Source: Ambrosia x helenae (lineage: Eukaryota > Streptophyta > Magnoliopsida > Asterales > Asteraceae). From it: a stretch of DNA of 64,000 nt. The stretch is from contig CM061224.1 of the NCBI GenBank assembly GCA_030844895.1, forward strand, positions 32,386,102 through 32,450,101. Reading direction: 5' to 3'. The notes beneath the pieces were generated by a model. The model searched no databases. It was not told the origin of the DNA and saw nothing but the letters and a program-made list of their open reading frames with translations. The translations under genes and the position numbers were made by a program. This document shows positions 34,028 through 45,643 of the stretch, piece by piece (the stretch's first letter is position 1; each line of letters begins with the position of its first letter).

Positions 34028-34818
34028 CCTTTCCATGGAGATACTTTGAGCATAACTCTGTCACCCACTTGAACCTCTAAGGGCTTGCGTCTTTTGTCCG
34101 CATAACTCTTCAGTCTGTCTCTGGCTGCTTTCAATCTGTCCCTAATCTGAAAGATCTTATCAGTTGTCTCCTGGATGAGTTCAGGACCTGTCAATTGCTT
34201 GTCCCCTACTTCGGCCCAACACACGGGCGACCGACATTTGCGTCCGTACAACGCTTCGAAAGGGGCAGCTTTGATGCTGGTGTGGTAACTGTTATTGTAG
34301 GAAAATTCGATTAATGGCAAATGCGTATCCCAATTTTCCCCAAAGTCAATTACACATGCGCAGAGCATGTCTTCCAGCGTCTGTATGGTCCTTTCACTCT
34401 GACCATCTGTCTGTGGATGGTAGGCGGTGCTCATGTCTAATCGGGAACCAAGAGCTTCTTGCACCGATTGCCAAAATCTCGAAGTGAAACGACTGTCTCA
34501 ATCAGAGATTATTGAAGTAGGCACACAATGCCTTGATATAATCTCATTGATGTATAATCGGGATAATTTCTCCGTTTTATCTGTTTCCTTGATCGGCAAG
34601 AAATGTGCAGACTTTGTAAAACAGTCAACAATCACCCAAATCGCATCGTGACTACGAGATGTTCTTGGCAACTTGGTGATGAAATCCATAGAGATTTGTT
34701 CCCATTTACAGACAGTAATCTCTAGCTGCTGAAGCATTCCTAACGGCTTCTGGTACTCTGCTTTGACCTTTTAACACGTTAGGCAACGTTTGACATAGGT
34801 CGCAATACAACCCTTGAT
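34028..34818 (-). pseudogene. Chromovirus integrase core (degenerate)
   Basis: Minus strand. 34737-34498 holds the first catalytic Asp (ISMDFITKLP) and the second (the IISD end). 34464 onward holds STAYHPQTDGQSERTIQTLEDML with the catalytic Glu in QSER, then EFSYNNSYHTSI and the KRRKPLEVQVGDRVMLKVSPWKG tail. A CGA-to-TGA-type stop separates IISD from DSRFTSRFW near 34497. The downstream side is cut by the solo LTR and the upstream side (H2C2 zinc region) by the 10.8-kb element. Confidence 0.88.
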
Positions 34819-34823
34819 GTTAG

Positions 34824-35660
34824 TGTGACAACTATCAAAATTTGGATATTATTCGTTTACGATAATGATGACCGTAAGAATGATTAGTTATATGTAGTAT
34901 ACTTGATTGGGGAAAAATTAGAGTTGTTAGAAGCTCAATAGTAATTTTCAAGTAATAATTGGAAATTTGATGGAATTTTAGGAACTTCCAGATTGTTTGA
35001 TAACAGGTTATCGGTATTGATTGATGACGACCCGGTTAATACTTTAGAGCCTGGAATTGATCCGTAAGATATGGAATATATTTTAGAGTAAAAATATTGT
35101 TAAGGCTAGAATAGATTTTAATTAGTGGCTTTTGAACCGTTAAGGCCGGAAGGTTGCATATTTTAGCGCAAACCTGAGACCCAGAACGATGAGAAAACAT
35201 CTAATATGATCGAAATTAGCTAAGAATAAATATTAGTTTAGGGGAATGTTATTATGGACCGAATAGGTAGAAACCTTAATTTATTATTATGAAAGGGGAT
35301 TTTATAGGATAGGAGATTGAGTATTATGTTTTAAGATTTATAAAAAAATATAATACCCCCAACAACATACAAATCTTCTTGTTTTGTCCATGCAATTAAA
35401 TAAATGGACTCTACAACTTAGATAAGTTACTGTTCTTGGAGATTTAAAGCCAAAAGATCAAAGATTCAAGAGATAGAAGCAAGGATTGGAGCCTTTAACC
35501 AAGGTAAGTTCTTGAATAAAAACCCATTATAATCTTTTGTTTTAATCAAAACTTTCACCAAACAATCAAAGATAATCAAAAGGGATTTTTGTTAAATAAA
35601 CATTGGGATTGAGATGTAATGAAAATAAAAATGGATACATATGTATATATGTGTGCCATG

Positions 35661-35693
<33 letters not shown>

Positions 35694-37967
35694 GCCGCAC
35701 ATATGTATACAAAAGGGGATAAATGTGAAATCAATTGTTTAGTTGGTAATATGATAGATTAAGCTTAGATCCTTTGATTTTAAGGACATGCAATAAGGTT
35801 TTCTAAAAGAATTCAGATCTGATATAAAAGTGTATTTTGAAGATTTAGATGGTCTAATAATATGGTATGAAGATTGGATTAGTAAGATATTGTTTAGTTG
35901 AAGAAGGTGTTTATGTTTAGGCATTGATTTTGTTGAATTTTTTAGGTAGTTTAGACTTATGTGCAGGTCTGATTATAATAATAAAAAGATGGTTTAAATA
36001 AGTTTAAAATGGAGTAAAACATGGTTGGATAGGTTGTACACGCTTGGGATACCTTAAATGTACGATCCAAACGCGTTTTACGGCTTAAAACGCCTAAAAT
36101 ATGAGTTTTGGTAAAGATATTCTAAAATTTATTAAGAACAGGTTTTTATGACTTAAAATGATGTAAAATAAAGGATAATTAAAGGTTTATAAAAAAGATT
36201 TTGGTCGAAACTTGAATAAATTTGTGAAAGATGCGCAAAAACGCTGATTTTCGACAAAACGACCCATCTAAAAGATTATTTTTAAATCTGATGTAAAACA
36301 GCTATTTTTCATTAAAATGAGTATAAAAGACTTTATTTAGGATGTAAGATATGTTTACCATGTTGAAGGATGTTTATGGTACAAAACTATGTCTTAGAAG
36401 TCACTAAGAATGTGGATTTTGAGGAGTTTTAATGATAGAATAAGCAAATGATTTAAGATGATGAATTGGGTGTTATTAAAGTATAGATTATACATTAAGT
36501 TGATGTGCGATATCGGCATTATATATGGGATGAAATTGTTAAGATAAGCTTTATTATATGTCTTAGTGACGTATTAACTAGAACTAGAAATACGAGATAG
36601 ATCGGGTAATGACATTGAACATGAGATGATTATTTGAAGTTGTTAGTAAAAGCTAAGATGGTTTATGAGCGATTCATATCTATTTTTAGGGAGTATGTTC
36701 CAATAAGAATAACCGCGTGTATATATGGATTTAGTTTGTATTGATGAGGTTAGACTAGATATTACATACGAGTAAGCGATTATGTCTTTGAAGGTTTATT
36801 AAGATAGATTACATGATTAGGATATAAGATGATTTCACATGCAAATGCATAAGGATGGATTTAAGGATTGGGTAATTTGACACTACATATGTATATATAA
36901 ATATTTACTTTAAACTATTTACCAAAATCACCAATGGGATGATAGAGTAAGGATTAATGGAAATTTCATTATTTTGATTTAACAATAACAAAGATCGGTG
37001 AAATATTTGATTAGACATAGGATAATTACTAAAATAGTCATGCATATTATAGGTTATAATAAGTGAAGGACTTTGATTGATTGATTACGTGAATTTCTGC
37101 ATTAAGGTGAATTCATGGCCCCTTTTCTTTAATGTTTTTGAACGTTTTCTAAATCGGGGGATTAACATGCTGTATGAAGGGTAGGACTAGGATTGCTGAA
37201 TATTTGATGGCCTTAGGTAGTGCACGTTGTATAGATACTTTGTATTGGTACACGTAGGTCGTCTACGGGCGGACATCTCTCCGCACGTATTAATCATTAA
37301 GTCTTAGAGCCTTAGTTTATGTTGGTAGATCTATCGGGTTGACGACCCTTACCGCTGGTTAATTTTATTGATAAGGTAGAACATAACCTTCAAAATGTTG
37401 TTTCCTCATTAAATTGGGGTTGAAGCTTGAGAGGCTAATTGTCGTGGCTTGATTAAGGGCCTTAGGATACATCATACATGTAGATCTAGCTAGTCTGCAT
37501 GATTCACTTCGAGTTGTACTCTATCATACTTGATAAATTAAAACTTTATGTTTGCTTATTTGCTATAAAACCTGTGAACTCGCCAACATTTTTGTTGATG
37601 TTTTTAAGCATGTTTTTCTGGTACCAATGTTTAGGGAGTTTGAGAGTGGGGTTTAGCAGGCATTACGATGGACATGATGTTGGGACCATAAAACTATAAA
37701 TCATGAGCTTATGTACTTATGATTTTAAATAATAAACAATGTTTTATATTATTTCTAAATAATTGTAAACATTAACTATGAAACTCGCTTCACCTTGGTA
37801 TTAACATGTTTTTATTAAACTTTCTTAAGATCGGAAAAGTAAATATGTTAAACTAGAGGGTGGTTGCAAGATGTCCATACGTTACTCACATGCGATGCTA
37901 GACTTATCGGTAACAACTTCCGTTACCTCATGACTTGCTTTCCGCTGTGCGCTGTCGGGGTGTGACA
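34824..37967 (+). repeat. 5' LTR of the 10.8-kb element (about 260 bp shorter than its partner)
   Basis: 3144 bp, closely matching 42234-45638 apart from a deletion at about 35355, where the 3' LTR has a CCCC- and (TTA)n-rich segment. The junction shows a shared TACCC. Confidence 0.9.
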
Positions 37968-37972
37968 GAAGT

Positions 37973-37984
37973 TGGTATCAGAGC
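37973..37984 (+). other. Primer binding site of the 10.8-kb element
   Basis: TGGTATCAGAGC, six bases after the LTR end; complement of the initiator tRNA-Met 3' end. Confidence 0.85.
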
Positions 37985-38210
37985 AATGGTTATAGATAAG
38001 TAGGAATTACTAGGTCTATACTATAACCATGAACGCTCTCAAAAATAAATGATTAAGTATTTTAGGACTTAGTATGCATTACTTAGAGTACCTTGAGAAA
38101 CAAAGTTTAGGTTGTTATGCCCTTATTTGCTAGTATGAATTAGGATTATGTGCTTCTCTTATCTCTACGACTATATACTTATTAGGCACGAACACTACTT
38201 GTCATAGATT

Positions 38211-39197
38211 ATGGCTTCGTCGAGCACCTGTTTATCCAGCACCGAGAAGGAAACACCACAAGTACCACACGTTCCCGAAGTAGCACCAGAGGCTCCATTG
38301 GTCCGTGATCTTGATGAGCCAGGAGTAGGTTGGTTGGTAGAGCTAGATGATGAGGTAGTGGTTACATCAGTTGCAGTAGTACCCGTGACTGATGCACCCG
38401 TTAGTGCATAGCCATTAGTTACTTCGACAGTTGACCCTGAACCTATTATGATAGCACCTCCTGTTGATGACTCTGTACCCGAGAAACCTTTGGATACCGA
38501 AGATCCGCCAGTTTCTCAGAGAAAGAAGCGAAGAGCAGAAGCCAGACGTTGGGGTTGGTTACCGCAGAAGTTAGCGAAGTGGGCAGAGATTGAAGGCATT
38601 CCTCATGAGTATGAGCAGAGTGGACCTTCATCTGCAGTTAGCATTCCCATTTTGACAGGTGAACCTGTAGCGCGTACTGTGGCTACTTTGGCAGCACATG
38701 GAGCTCGTATTGATACTAGGATTACCACACTTCAAGGAAAGTATGCGAGATTGGATATGAGGACTGATACTCTATACCATAGGATGGATGGATCGGAGTT
38801 TAACCTTGATGATTTGAGTTCTAAGTTTGGAGTACTCCAGGAGCGGTCGACAGCAATGAAAGGACGGATTGGTTCGTTGGATGATAACATTGATTTATTG
38901 GACGATAGGATTACGACGTTTGAGGAGGATTCCGTGATTCAGAGCGACGTTCGATTTCAGTTACGTCATAGAGTTGAGATATTTGAGGCAGATTTGATGG
39001 AAGTACAGAGAGAGTTGTCCGAGATTCAGGAGAGGATGGCAGAACAGGATGTTATGTTGAAAGAGATCGCAGTTTGTAGAGCTGGGATGGAGCAGAGACT
39101 GAGGGAGGTAGAAGAAAAGTATGGAGCCGCTACGGCATTGATCACCGTGTTGTTGATGTATATGGCTACTATCCTTCGTGGAGGCAGGACTCCATGA
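38211..39197 (+). pseudogene. Coiled-coil ORF with C-terminal hydrophobic segment, upstream of gag (one stop)
   Basis: A single frame of 328 positions from ATG 38211 (MASSSTCLSSTEKETPQ) to a stop at 39195-39197, interrupted once by TAG at 38409-38411. Residues 1-100 are Pro/Val/Glu-rich. A basic RKKRRAEARRWGW patch is followed by a long heptad-like region with repeated L/I...D/R patterns (IDTRITTLQGKYARLDMRTDTL, then DDNIDLLDDRITTFEED), predicted coiled coil. The last 25 residues contain a hydrophobic stretch, ALITVLLMYMATIL, which could be a membrane segment. It precedes gag with its own ATG. I see no known enzymatic motif. It may be an N-terminal Gag extension or a separate accessory protein. 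Confidence 0.6.
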
Positions 39198-39623
39198 GTT
39201 GTTTGCGTTTCTTTTGATTAACGAGCGCGTTAGACTTTACGTTCATGTTTTGATGGTCCCATTGGACAAAACTTGTTGTGATGTTTTGCTATGTTACTTT
39301 TGTTGGTTTTAACATTTTCAAGACTATGCGTGTACTTGACTTGATTTGATTGCATGAATGTTTTGAATTTGAAAGTTTTCTAATGTGTTGTTATGCATTT
39401 ATGGAGTAAGTTGGCTTGGTTTATTATTTAGACACCTGGCCATGATTATCTATATTATGTTATATTTTTAGGTAGTAATAGGATGCGATTATTTTAGGAT
39501 ACGATGATATTGTAGATATCATTTTAGGGATGGTTTTGATGTCCTATATAGTAGACTTCACAACCATTAGCTATTCCTTATATAAGATTTTCCCTCGGAA
39601 TATATAGAGAGAGCAAAGGAATT

Positions 39624-40857
39624 ATGGCACCCGTAGTGAACACTAATGCGAAGGCAGGAGACTTTTAACTTTCATTATCACTGCAGCAGTTAGCCAGGAT
39701 GATAGCCCAGCAAGTGAATTACGTACTTGATCAGCGTGAGGTTATGACGAAAGTTGGAGGCATCAAAGGTATTGACACGTTAGGAGATGATGGATTTCAC
39801 GAGCAAGGTATGAATGAAGGTATGATTGAAGGAGAGATTGATGTTGAAGATTTGAAAGGAAGTCCAAAGCGAAGTTGTGATTACGAGACGTTTATATCCC
39901 ATTACCCTAGAACGTTTTCAGGAACGGAGAGTCCGACAGAGGTTATTAGTTGGATTAAGGATATAGAGTCGGTTATGATGACCAGTAATTGTTCGGAAAC
40001 CAGAGAGTTAGATACGCATTATGTCTTTTTTGAGATGATGCGATTTCTTGGTGGAATACACGAGTTTGGCCGTTTAATCAGGATGCAACGTATAATCTTT
40101 CATGGAATGAGTTGAAGGAGATGTGTTGAAGGAATATTGTCCTCCGAGTGAGATGCGAAAGACGGAAGTTGAGTTATGGTCACTTTCCATGCAAGGAATA
40201 GGAATAGAGGCTTATACGTCTAGGTTCCGTGAGTTGGTTAGGTTAGTACCACGTTTGTTTGCTTCTGAGGCAGCTTGTGTTGAGCAGTATATTTGGGGAT
40301 TGACACCACAGATTAGAGATATGGTGATATCGTTGAATCCGACTACTATGCAGAGTGCGATGTATTTGGCAAGTTCTTTGACGGAAGGAGCCGTTAAAAC
40401 TGGATTATTGATTGAGCATACTGGAACTAGAAAGGATCCCATCGAAGTAGATGAGGAGAATCCGCAATCAGCAGCAATGTCGGTAGGAGTTAAGCGAAAA
40501 GGATTTAGTGAACCAGGAAAACGATGTAAAGGTGGTAAGAACAGAGACCAGAAACGAAAGAAAGGAAAGGTCAATGGTGATTTTAAGATGGAGAAAAGTA
40601 GGGAAATGATTCCCAAAGGTCGGAAATTTGATTTTCTTGCTAGAAGAGGAATTGTTTGTAAAAGATGTGGATATTTTGGACACATGACTTCACAGTGTAG
40701 AGTAGATCTTGCAAGGAAGGAAAATATGGAAAAGATTGAGAAAGGTTGTTTCTTTTGTAAGAAGACAGGACATTTTTGGAAAGAATGCCCAGAGCTTCGA
40801 CAAGATGACGCAAAGGAGCGAGGCATGGAGGAATTTTATCAGAGTGTTAGGCGCTAA
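39624..40857 (+). pseudogene. Ty3 gag with two zinc knuckles (frameshifted)
   Basis: The likely start is ATG 39624, followed by an early TAA at 39666. 39699-40115 holds the N-terminal capsid segment (FSGTESPTEVISWIKDIE). A frameshift around 40110-40123 leads into 40123-40857, with ELWSLSMQG...YTSRFRELVRLVP and YIWGLTPQIRDMV. Two CCHC knuckles follow, CKRCGYFGHMTSQC and CFFCKKTGHFWKEC, and a stop. This is the gag of plant Ty3 chromovirus-type elements, which packages element RNA. Two lesions in the window copy prevent translation of a full protein. No protease follows. Confidence 0.85.
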
Positions 40858-42221
40858 GAGTCCGTTGAGTGATCGGTATGATTTATTCTTTTATGTATAT
40901 AAGTTATTACTTTATTTTTTACATTCGTAGTTGTAGATCGTGACGTTAAGAATTTAGGTTATTTGTAGTTATAGTTCGGGATGTTAGGAATTTAGATTAT
41001 TGGTGGTTATGATGAGATATCATTGGATGCGATTGGAAATGGAATTTTAAGTTAAGGATATTCCGTAACAATTTATGATAAGGTTGATGGAAGTTATGGA
41101 ATTGAGAAACCATGTAGGTTTTTGGTAGAGATGGATGATAAGATCGTTATTTATAGGTAATTGAGGTTTAGTGGATGGAATTTGTTTGACGGAATTATTA
41201 AGAAGCCCTTGGAATTTTTGGAGTATAGTATGGATAGAAATTTTGTTTAAGTTGTATTTTAGAGGTAAGTTTGTAATTACTATTAAGTGAATTTTCAAAG
41301 GATTTTGTGTTGAATAGCATAGAAGAAATGCGAAGTATCCAGGAAGACTATTAGAGTGACTTGGAAGATTAAGCGATCCATTATTAGTTAGTAAGGATGT
41401 ATATAGATAGTTATTAGTAAGAAAGGTTGGAACTTTATTAGATGCGTAATGATTATAGAAGGTTGATTGAGTTTACCGCCCTAAGGAAAGGTGGAAGAAT
41501 GTAGTAATGATATTCATGATTCAAGGAAGAATTTGAGTTAAGAAGGGATTACGAAATAAGAATCATACGTCAGACATATGTTGTGATTAGATTTTCTCTA
41601 GGATATTAAGGAGATTTTAGAGAATTTATCTCATTAAGGAAGAATTATTTAGAGGTTTGAAGGATAGACGTATTTTGAGATGATATTTTGGTGATTTTTA
41701 GATTAGATTTCAGATAAAGGAGTAGGTCTGCAAGATTGACTTCAGTAGACACAGGGCAAGGAAAAGTATTGATATTGTCTTTTGGATGGATGACGAACAA
41801 ATACAAGGTTTGTTTAAAACGCTAGGAAAGCGAATGTCATGTGACTAAGTTGCTAAAGGAAAAAGCAATAAATCCAATAAGGAAATAAGTGATTAATATT
41901 GAGAAGTATTACTGGAAGGAAACCACATGGTATGGAACATTGTGGCGTGGAAGGTAATAATCACCGCTTTGTGGCGTGGAAGGTAATAATCACCACTTTA
42001 TTAATCACCGCTTTGTGAGTTCCGTGATTAGTTCTTTATTCGTTAGTTAGTTGGGCAGATGTTCTTAGGAAGATTGGTTAAGGATGGACATAAGTTAGTT
42101 AGGAATATAGGATAAGGTCGAATTTAGACGGATGTTATAGTAAGATATTCTCGCAAAGAGATAAGTTCTATTACGAAATTAGTAGTATTTGACGAAAAAT
42201 TTCGAGGACGAAATTTCTAAA
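40858..42221 (+). other. Non-coding 3' interior of the 10.8-kb element
   Basis: 1.4 kb with no open frame of note in place of pol. A 29-bp unit, GTGGCGTGGAAGGTAATAATCACC.., is tandemly repeated at 41942-42000. The end carries the ACGAAATTTC-containing leader typical of Ty3 chromovirus 3' ends. Confidence 0.65.
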
Positions 42222-42233
42222 ACGAGGGGAGAC
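42222..42233 (+). other. Polypurine tract of the 10.8-kb element
   Basis: ACGAGGGGAGAC directly before the 3' LTR TGTGACAACT. Confidence 0.8.
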
Positions 42234-42826
42234 TGTGACAACTGTCAAAATTCGGATATTATTCGTTTACGATAATGATGACCGTAAGAATGATTAGTTA
42301 TATATAGTATACTTGATTGGGGAAAAATTAGAGTTGTTAGAAGCTCAATAGTAATTTTCAAGTAATAATTGAAAATTTGATGGAATTTTAGGAACTTCCA
42401 GATTGTTTGATAACAGGTTATCAGTATTGATTGACGACGACCCGGTTAATATTTTAGAGCCTGGAATTGATCCGTAAGATATGAAATAATATTTTAGAGT
42501 AAAAATATTGCTAAGGCTAGTATAGATTTTAATTAGTGGCTTTTGAACCGTTAAGGCCGGAAGGTTGCATATTTTAGCGCAAACCCAAGACCCGGAACGA
42601 TGAGAAAACCTCTAATATGATCGAAATTAGCTAAGAATAAATATTAGTTTAGGGGAATGTTATTATGGACTGAATAGGTAGAAACCTTAATTTATTATTA
42701 TGAAAGGGGATTTTATAGGATAGGAGATTGAGTATTATGTTTTGAGATTTATAAAAAAATATAATACCCAAACCCCCTCCCTACAACCGGTCGAATACCC
42801 CCCCCCCCATATTATAACTTGGTGAT

Positions 42827-42828
42827 TG

Positions 42829-42865
<37 letters not shown>

Positions 42866-42866
42866 G

Positions 42867-42907
<41 letters not shown>
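42827..42907. repeat. (TTA)n microsatellite
   Basis: About 26 TTA units with one CGA interruption. It produces a meaningless poly-Ile open frame. Confidence 0.9.
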
Positions 42908-42908
<1 letters not shown>

Positions 42909-42933
42909 TTAATGGTGAAACACTCACCATTTC

Positions 42934-42945
42934 CCCATAAATACC
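42934..42945 (+). promoter_or_regulatory. Probable LTR TATA box, absent from the 5' LTR
   Basis: CATAAATACCCC is the best TATA-like site in the LTR, with an AC-rich region ~25-40 bp downstream. It lies inside the segment deleted from the 5' LTR. Confidence 0.45.
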
Positions 42946-45643
42946 CCCCACACTTTATTTCTTACACACACACACACATTACACTTCAAGAAAAAACCGT
43001 CCAACTTCTTCTTTCTTTCTTTTTGGCCGATTACCCCCAACAACACCCAAATCTTCTTGTTTTGTCCATGCAATCAAATAAATGGACTCTACAACTTAGA
43101 TAAGTTAGTGTTCTTGGAGATTTAAAGCCAAAAGATCAAAGATTCAAGAGATAGAAGCAAGGATTGGAGCCTTTAACCAAGATAAGTTCTTGAATAAAAC
43201 CCATTATAATCTTTTGTTTTAATCAAAACTTTCACCAAACAATCAAAGATAATCAAAAGGGATTTTTGTTAAATAAACATTGGGATTGAGATGTAATGAA
43301 AATAAAAATGGATACATATGTATATATATGTTCCGTGAGTGTGTGTGTATATATATATATATGGGCCGCACATATGTATACAAAAGGGGATAAATGTGAA
43401 ATCAATTGTTTAGTTGGTAATATTATAGATTAAGCTTAGATCCTTTGTTTTAAGGACATGCAATAAGGTTTTCTAAAAGGATTCAGATCTGATGTAAAAG
43501 TGTATTTTGAAGATTTAGATGGTCTAATAATATGGTATGAAGATTGGATTAGTAAGATATGGTTTAGTTGAACAAGGTGTTTATGTTTAGGCATTGATTT
43601 TGTTGAATTTTTGAGGTAGTTTAGACTTATGTGCAGGTCTGATTATAATAATAAAAAGATGGTTTTAATAAGTTTAAAATGGAGTAAAACATGATTGGAT
43701 AGGTTGTACACGCTTGGGATACCTTGCATTTACGATCCAAACGCATTTTAACGGCTTAAAACGCCTAAAATATGAGTTTTGGTAAAGATATTTTAAAATT
43801 TATTTAGAACAGGTTTTTATGACTTAAAATGATGTAAAATAAAGGATAATTAAAGGTTTATAAAAAGATTTTGGTCGAAACTTGAATAAATTTGTGAAAG
43901 ATGCGCAAAAACGCTTATTTTCGACAAAAACGACGCATCTAAAAGATTATTTTCAAATCTTATGTAAAACAGTTATTTTTCATTAAAATGAGTATAAAAG
44001 ACTTTATTTAGGATGTAAGATAGGTTTACCATGTTGAAGGATGTTTACGGTACAATACTATGTCTTAGAAGTCACTAAGAATGTGGATTTTGAGGAGTTT
44101 TAATGATAGAATAAGCAAATGATTTAAGATGATGAATTGGGTGTTATTAAAGTATAGATTATACATTAAGTTGATGTGCGATATCGGCATTATATATGGG
44201 ATGAAATTGTTAAGATAAGCTTTATTATATGTCTTAGTGACGTATTAACTAGAACTAGAAATACGAGATAGATCGGGTAATGACATTGAACATGAGATGA
44301 TTATTTGAAGATGTTAGTAAAAGCTAAGATGGTTTATGAGCGATTCATATCTATTTTTAGGGAGTATGTTCCAATAAGAATAACCACGTGTATATATGGA
44401 TTTAGTTTGTATTGATGAGGTTAGACTAGATATTACATACGAGTAAGCGATTATGTCTTTGAAGGTTTATTAAGATAGATTACATGATTAGGATATAAGA
44501 TGATTTCACATGCAAATGCATAAGGATGGATTTAAGGATTGGGTAATTTGACACTATATATGTATATGTAAAGATTTACTTTAAACTATTTACCAAAATC
44601 ACCAATGGGATGATAGGGTAAGGATTAATGGAAATTTCACTATTTTGATTTAACAATAACAAAGATTGGTGAAATATTTGATTAGACATAGGATAATTAC
44701 TAAAATAGTCATGCATATTATAGGTTATAATAAGTGAAGGACTTTGATTGATTGATTACGTGAATTTCTGCATTAAGGTGAGTTCATGGCCCCTTTTCTT
44801 TAATGTTTTTGAACGTTTTCTAAATCGGGGGATTAACATGCTATATGAAGGGTAGGAGTAGGATTGCTGAATATTTGATGGCCTTAGGTAGTGCACGTTG
44901 TATAGATACTTTGTATTGGTACATGTAGGTCGTCTAGGGACGGACATCTCTCCGCACGTCTTAATCATTAACTCTAAGAGCCTTAGTTTATGTTGGTAGA
45001 TCTATCGGGTTGACGACCCTTACCGCCGGTTAATTTTATTGATAAGGTAGAACATAACCTTCAAAATGTTGTTTCCTCATTAAATTGGGGTTGAAGCTTG
45101 AGAGGCTAATTGTCGTGGCTTGATTAAGGGCCTTAGGTTACATCATACATGTAGATCTAGCTAGTCTGCATGATTCACTTCGAGTTGTACTCTATCATAC
45201 TTGTTAAATTAAAACTTTATGTTTGCTTATTTGCTATAAAACCTGTGAACTCGCCAACATTTTTGTTGATGTTTTTAAGCATGTTTTTCAGGTACCAATG
45301 TTTAGGGAGTTTGAGAGTGGGGTTTAGCAGGCATTACGATGGACATGATGTTGGGACCATAAAACTATAAATCATGAGCTTATGTACTTATGATTTTAAA
45401 TAATAAACAATGTTTTATATTATTTCTAAATAATTGTAAACATTAACTATGAAACTCGCTTCACCTTGGTATGAACATGTTTTTATTAAACATTCTTAAG
45501 ACCGGAAAAGTAAATATGTTAAACTAGAGGGTGGTTGCAAGATGTCCATACGTTACTCACATGCGATGCTAGACTTATCGGTAACAACTTCCGTTACCTC
45601 ATGACTTGCTTTCCGCTGTTCGCTGTCGGGGTGTGACAGTTAG

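Larger units (their letters stand above)
34824..45638 (+). mobile_element. 10.8-kb non-autonomous gag-only LTR retrotransposon, TSD GTTAG
   Basis: LTRs are 34824-37967 and 42234-45638, both TGTGACAACT...GGGGTGTGACA. GTTAG lies at 34819-34823 and 45639-45643. PBS and PPT are present. The interior holds a coiled-coil ORF and a Ty3-type gag; no protease, RT or integrase motif is found in 40858-42233. It must use enzymes in trans. It sits between the RNase H/integrase parts of the chromovirus. Confidence 0.92.
42234..45638 (+). repeat. 3' LTR of the 10.8-kb element (full length)
   Basis: 3405 bp. It contains the segment missing from the 5' LTR: a C-rich run, (TTA)n at 42827-42907, CATAAATACCCC at 42934 and a CA-rich stretch. 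Confidence 0.9.

Noticed and set aside
40212..40826. 204-residue minus-strand open frame
   Set aside because: Antisense to a gag with clear CCHC knuckles; codon pattern belongs to the plus strand.
42819..43103. Open frame rich in isoleucine
   Set aside because: It is a (TTA)n microsatellite translated through; no protein-like sequence.
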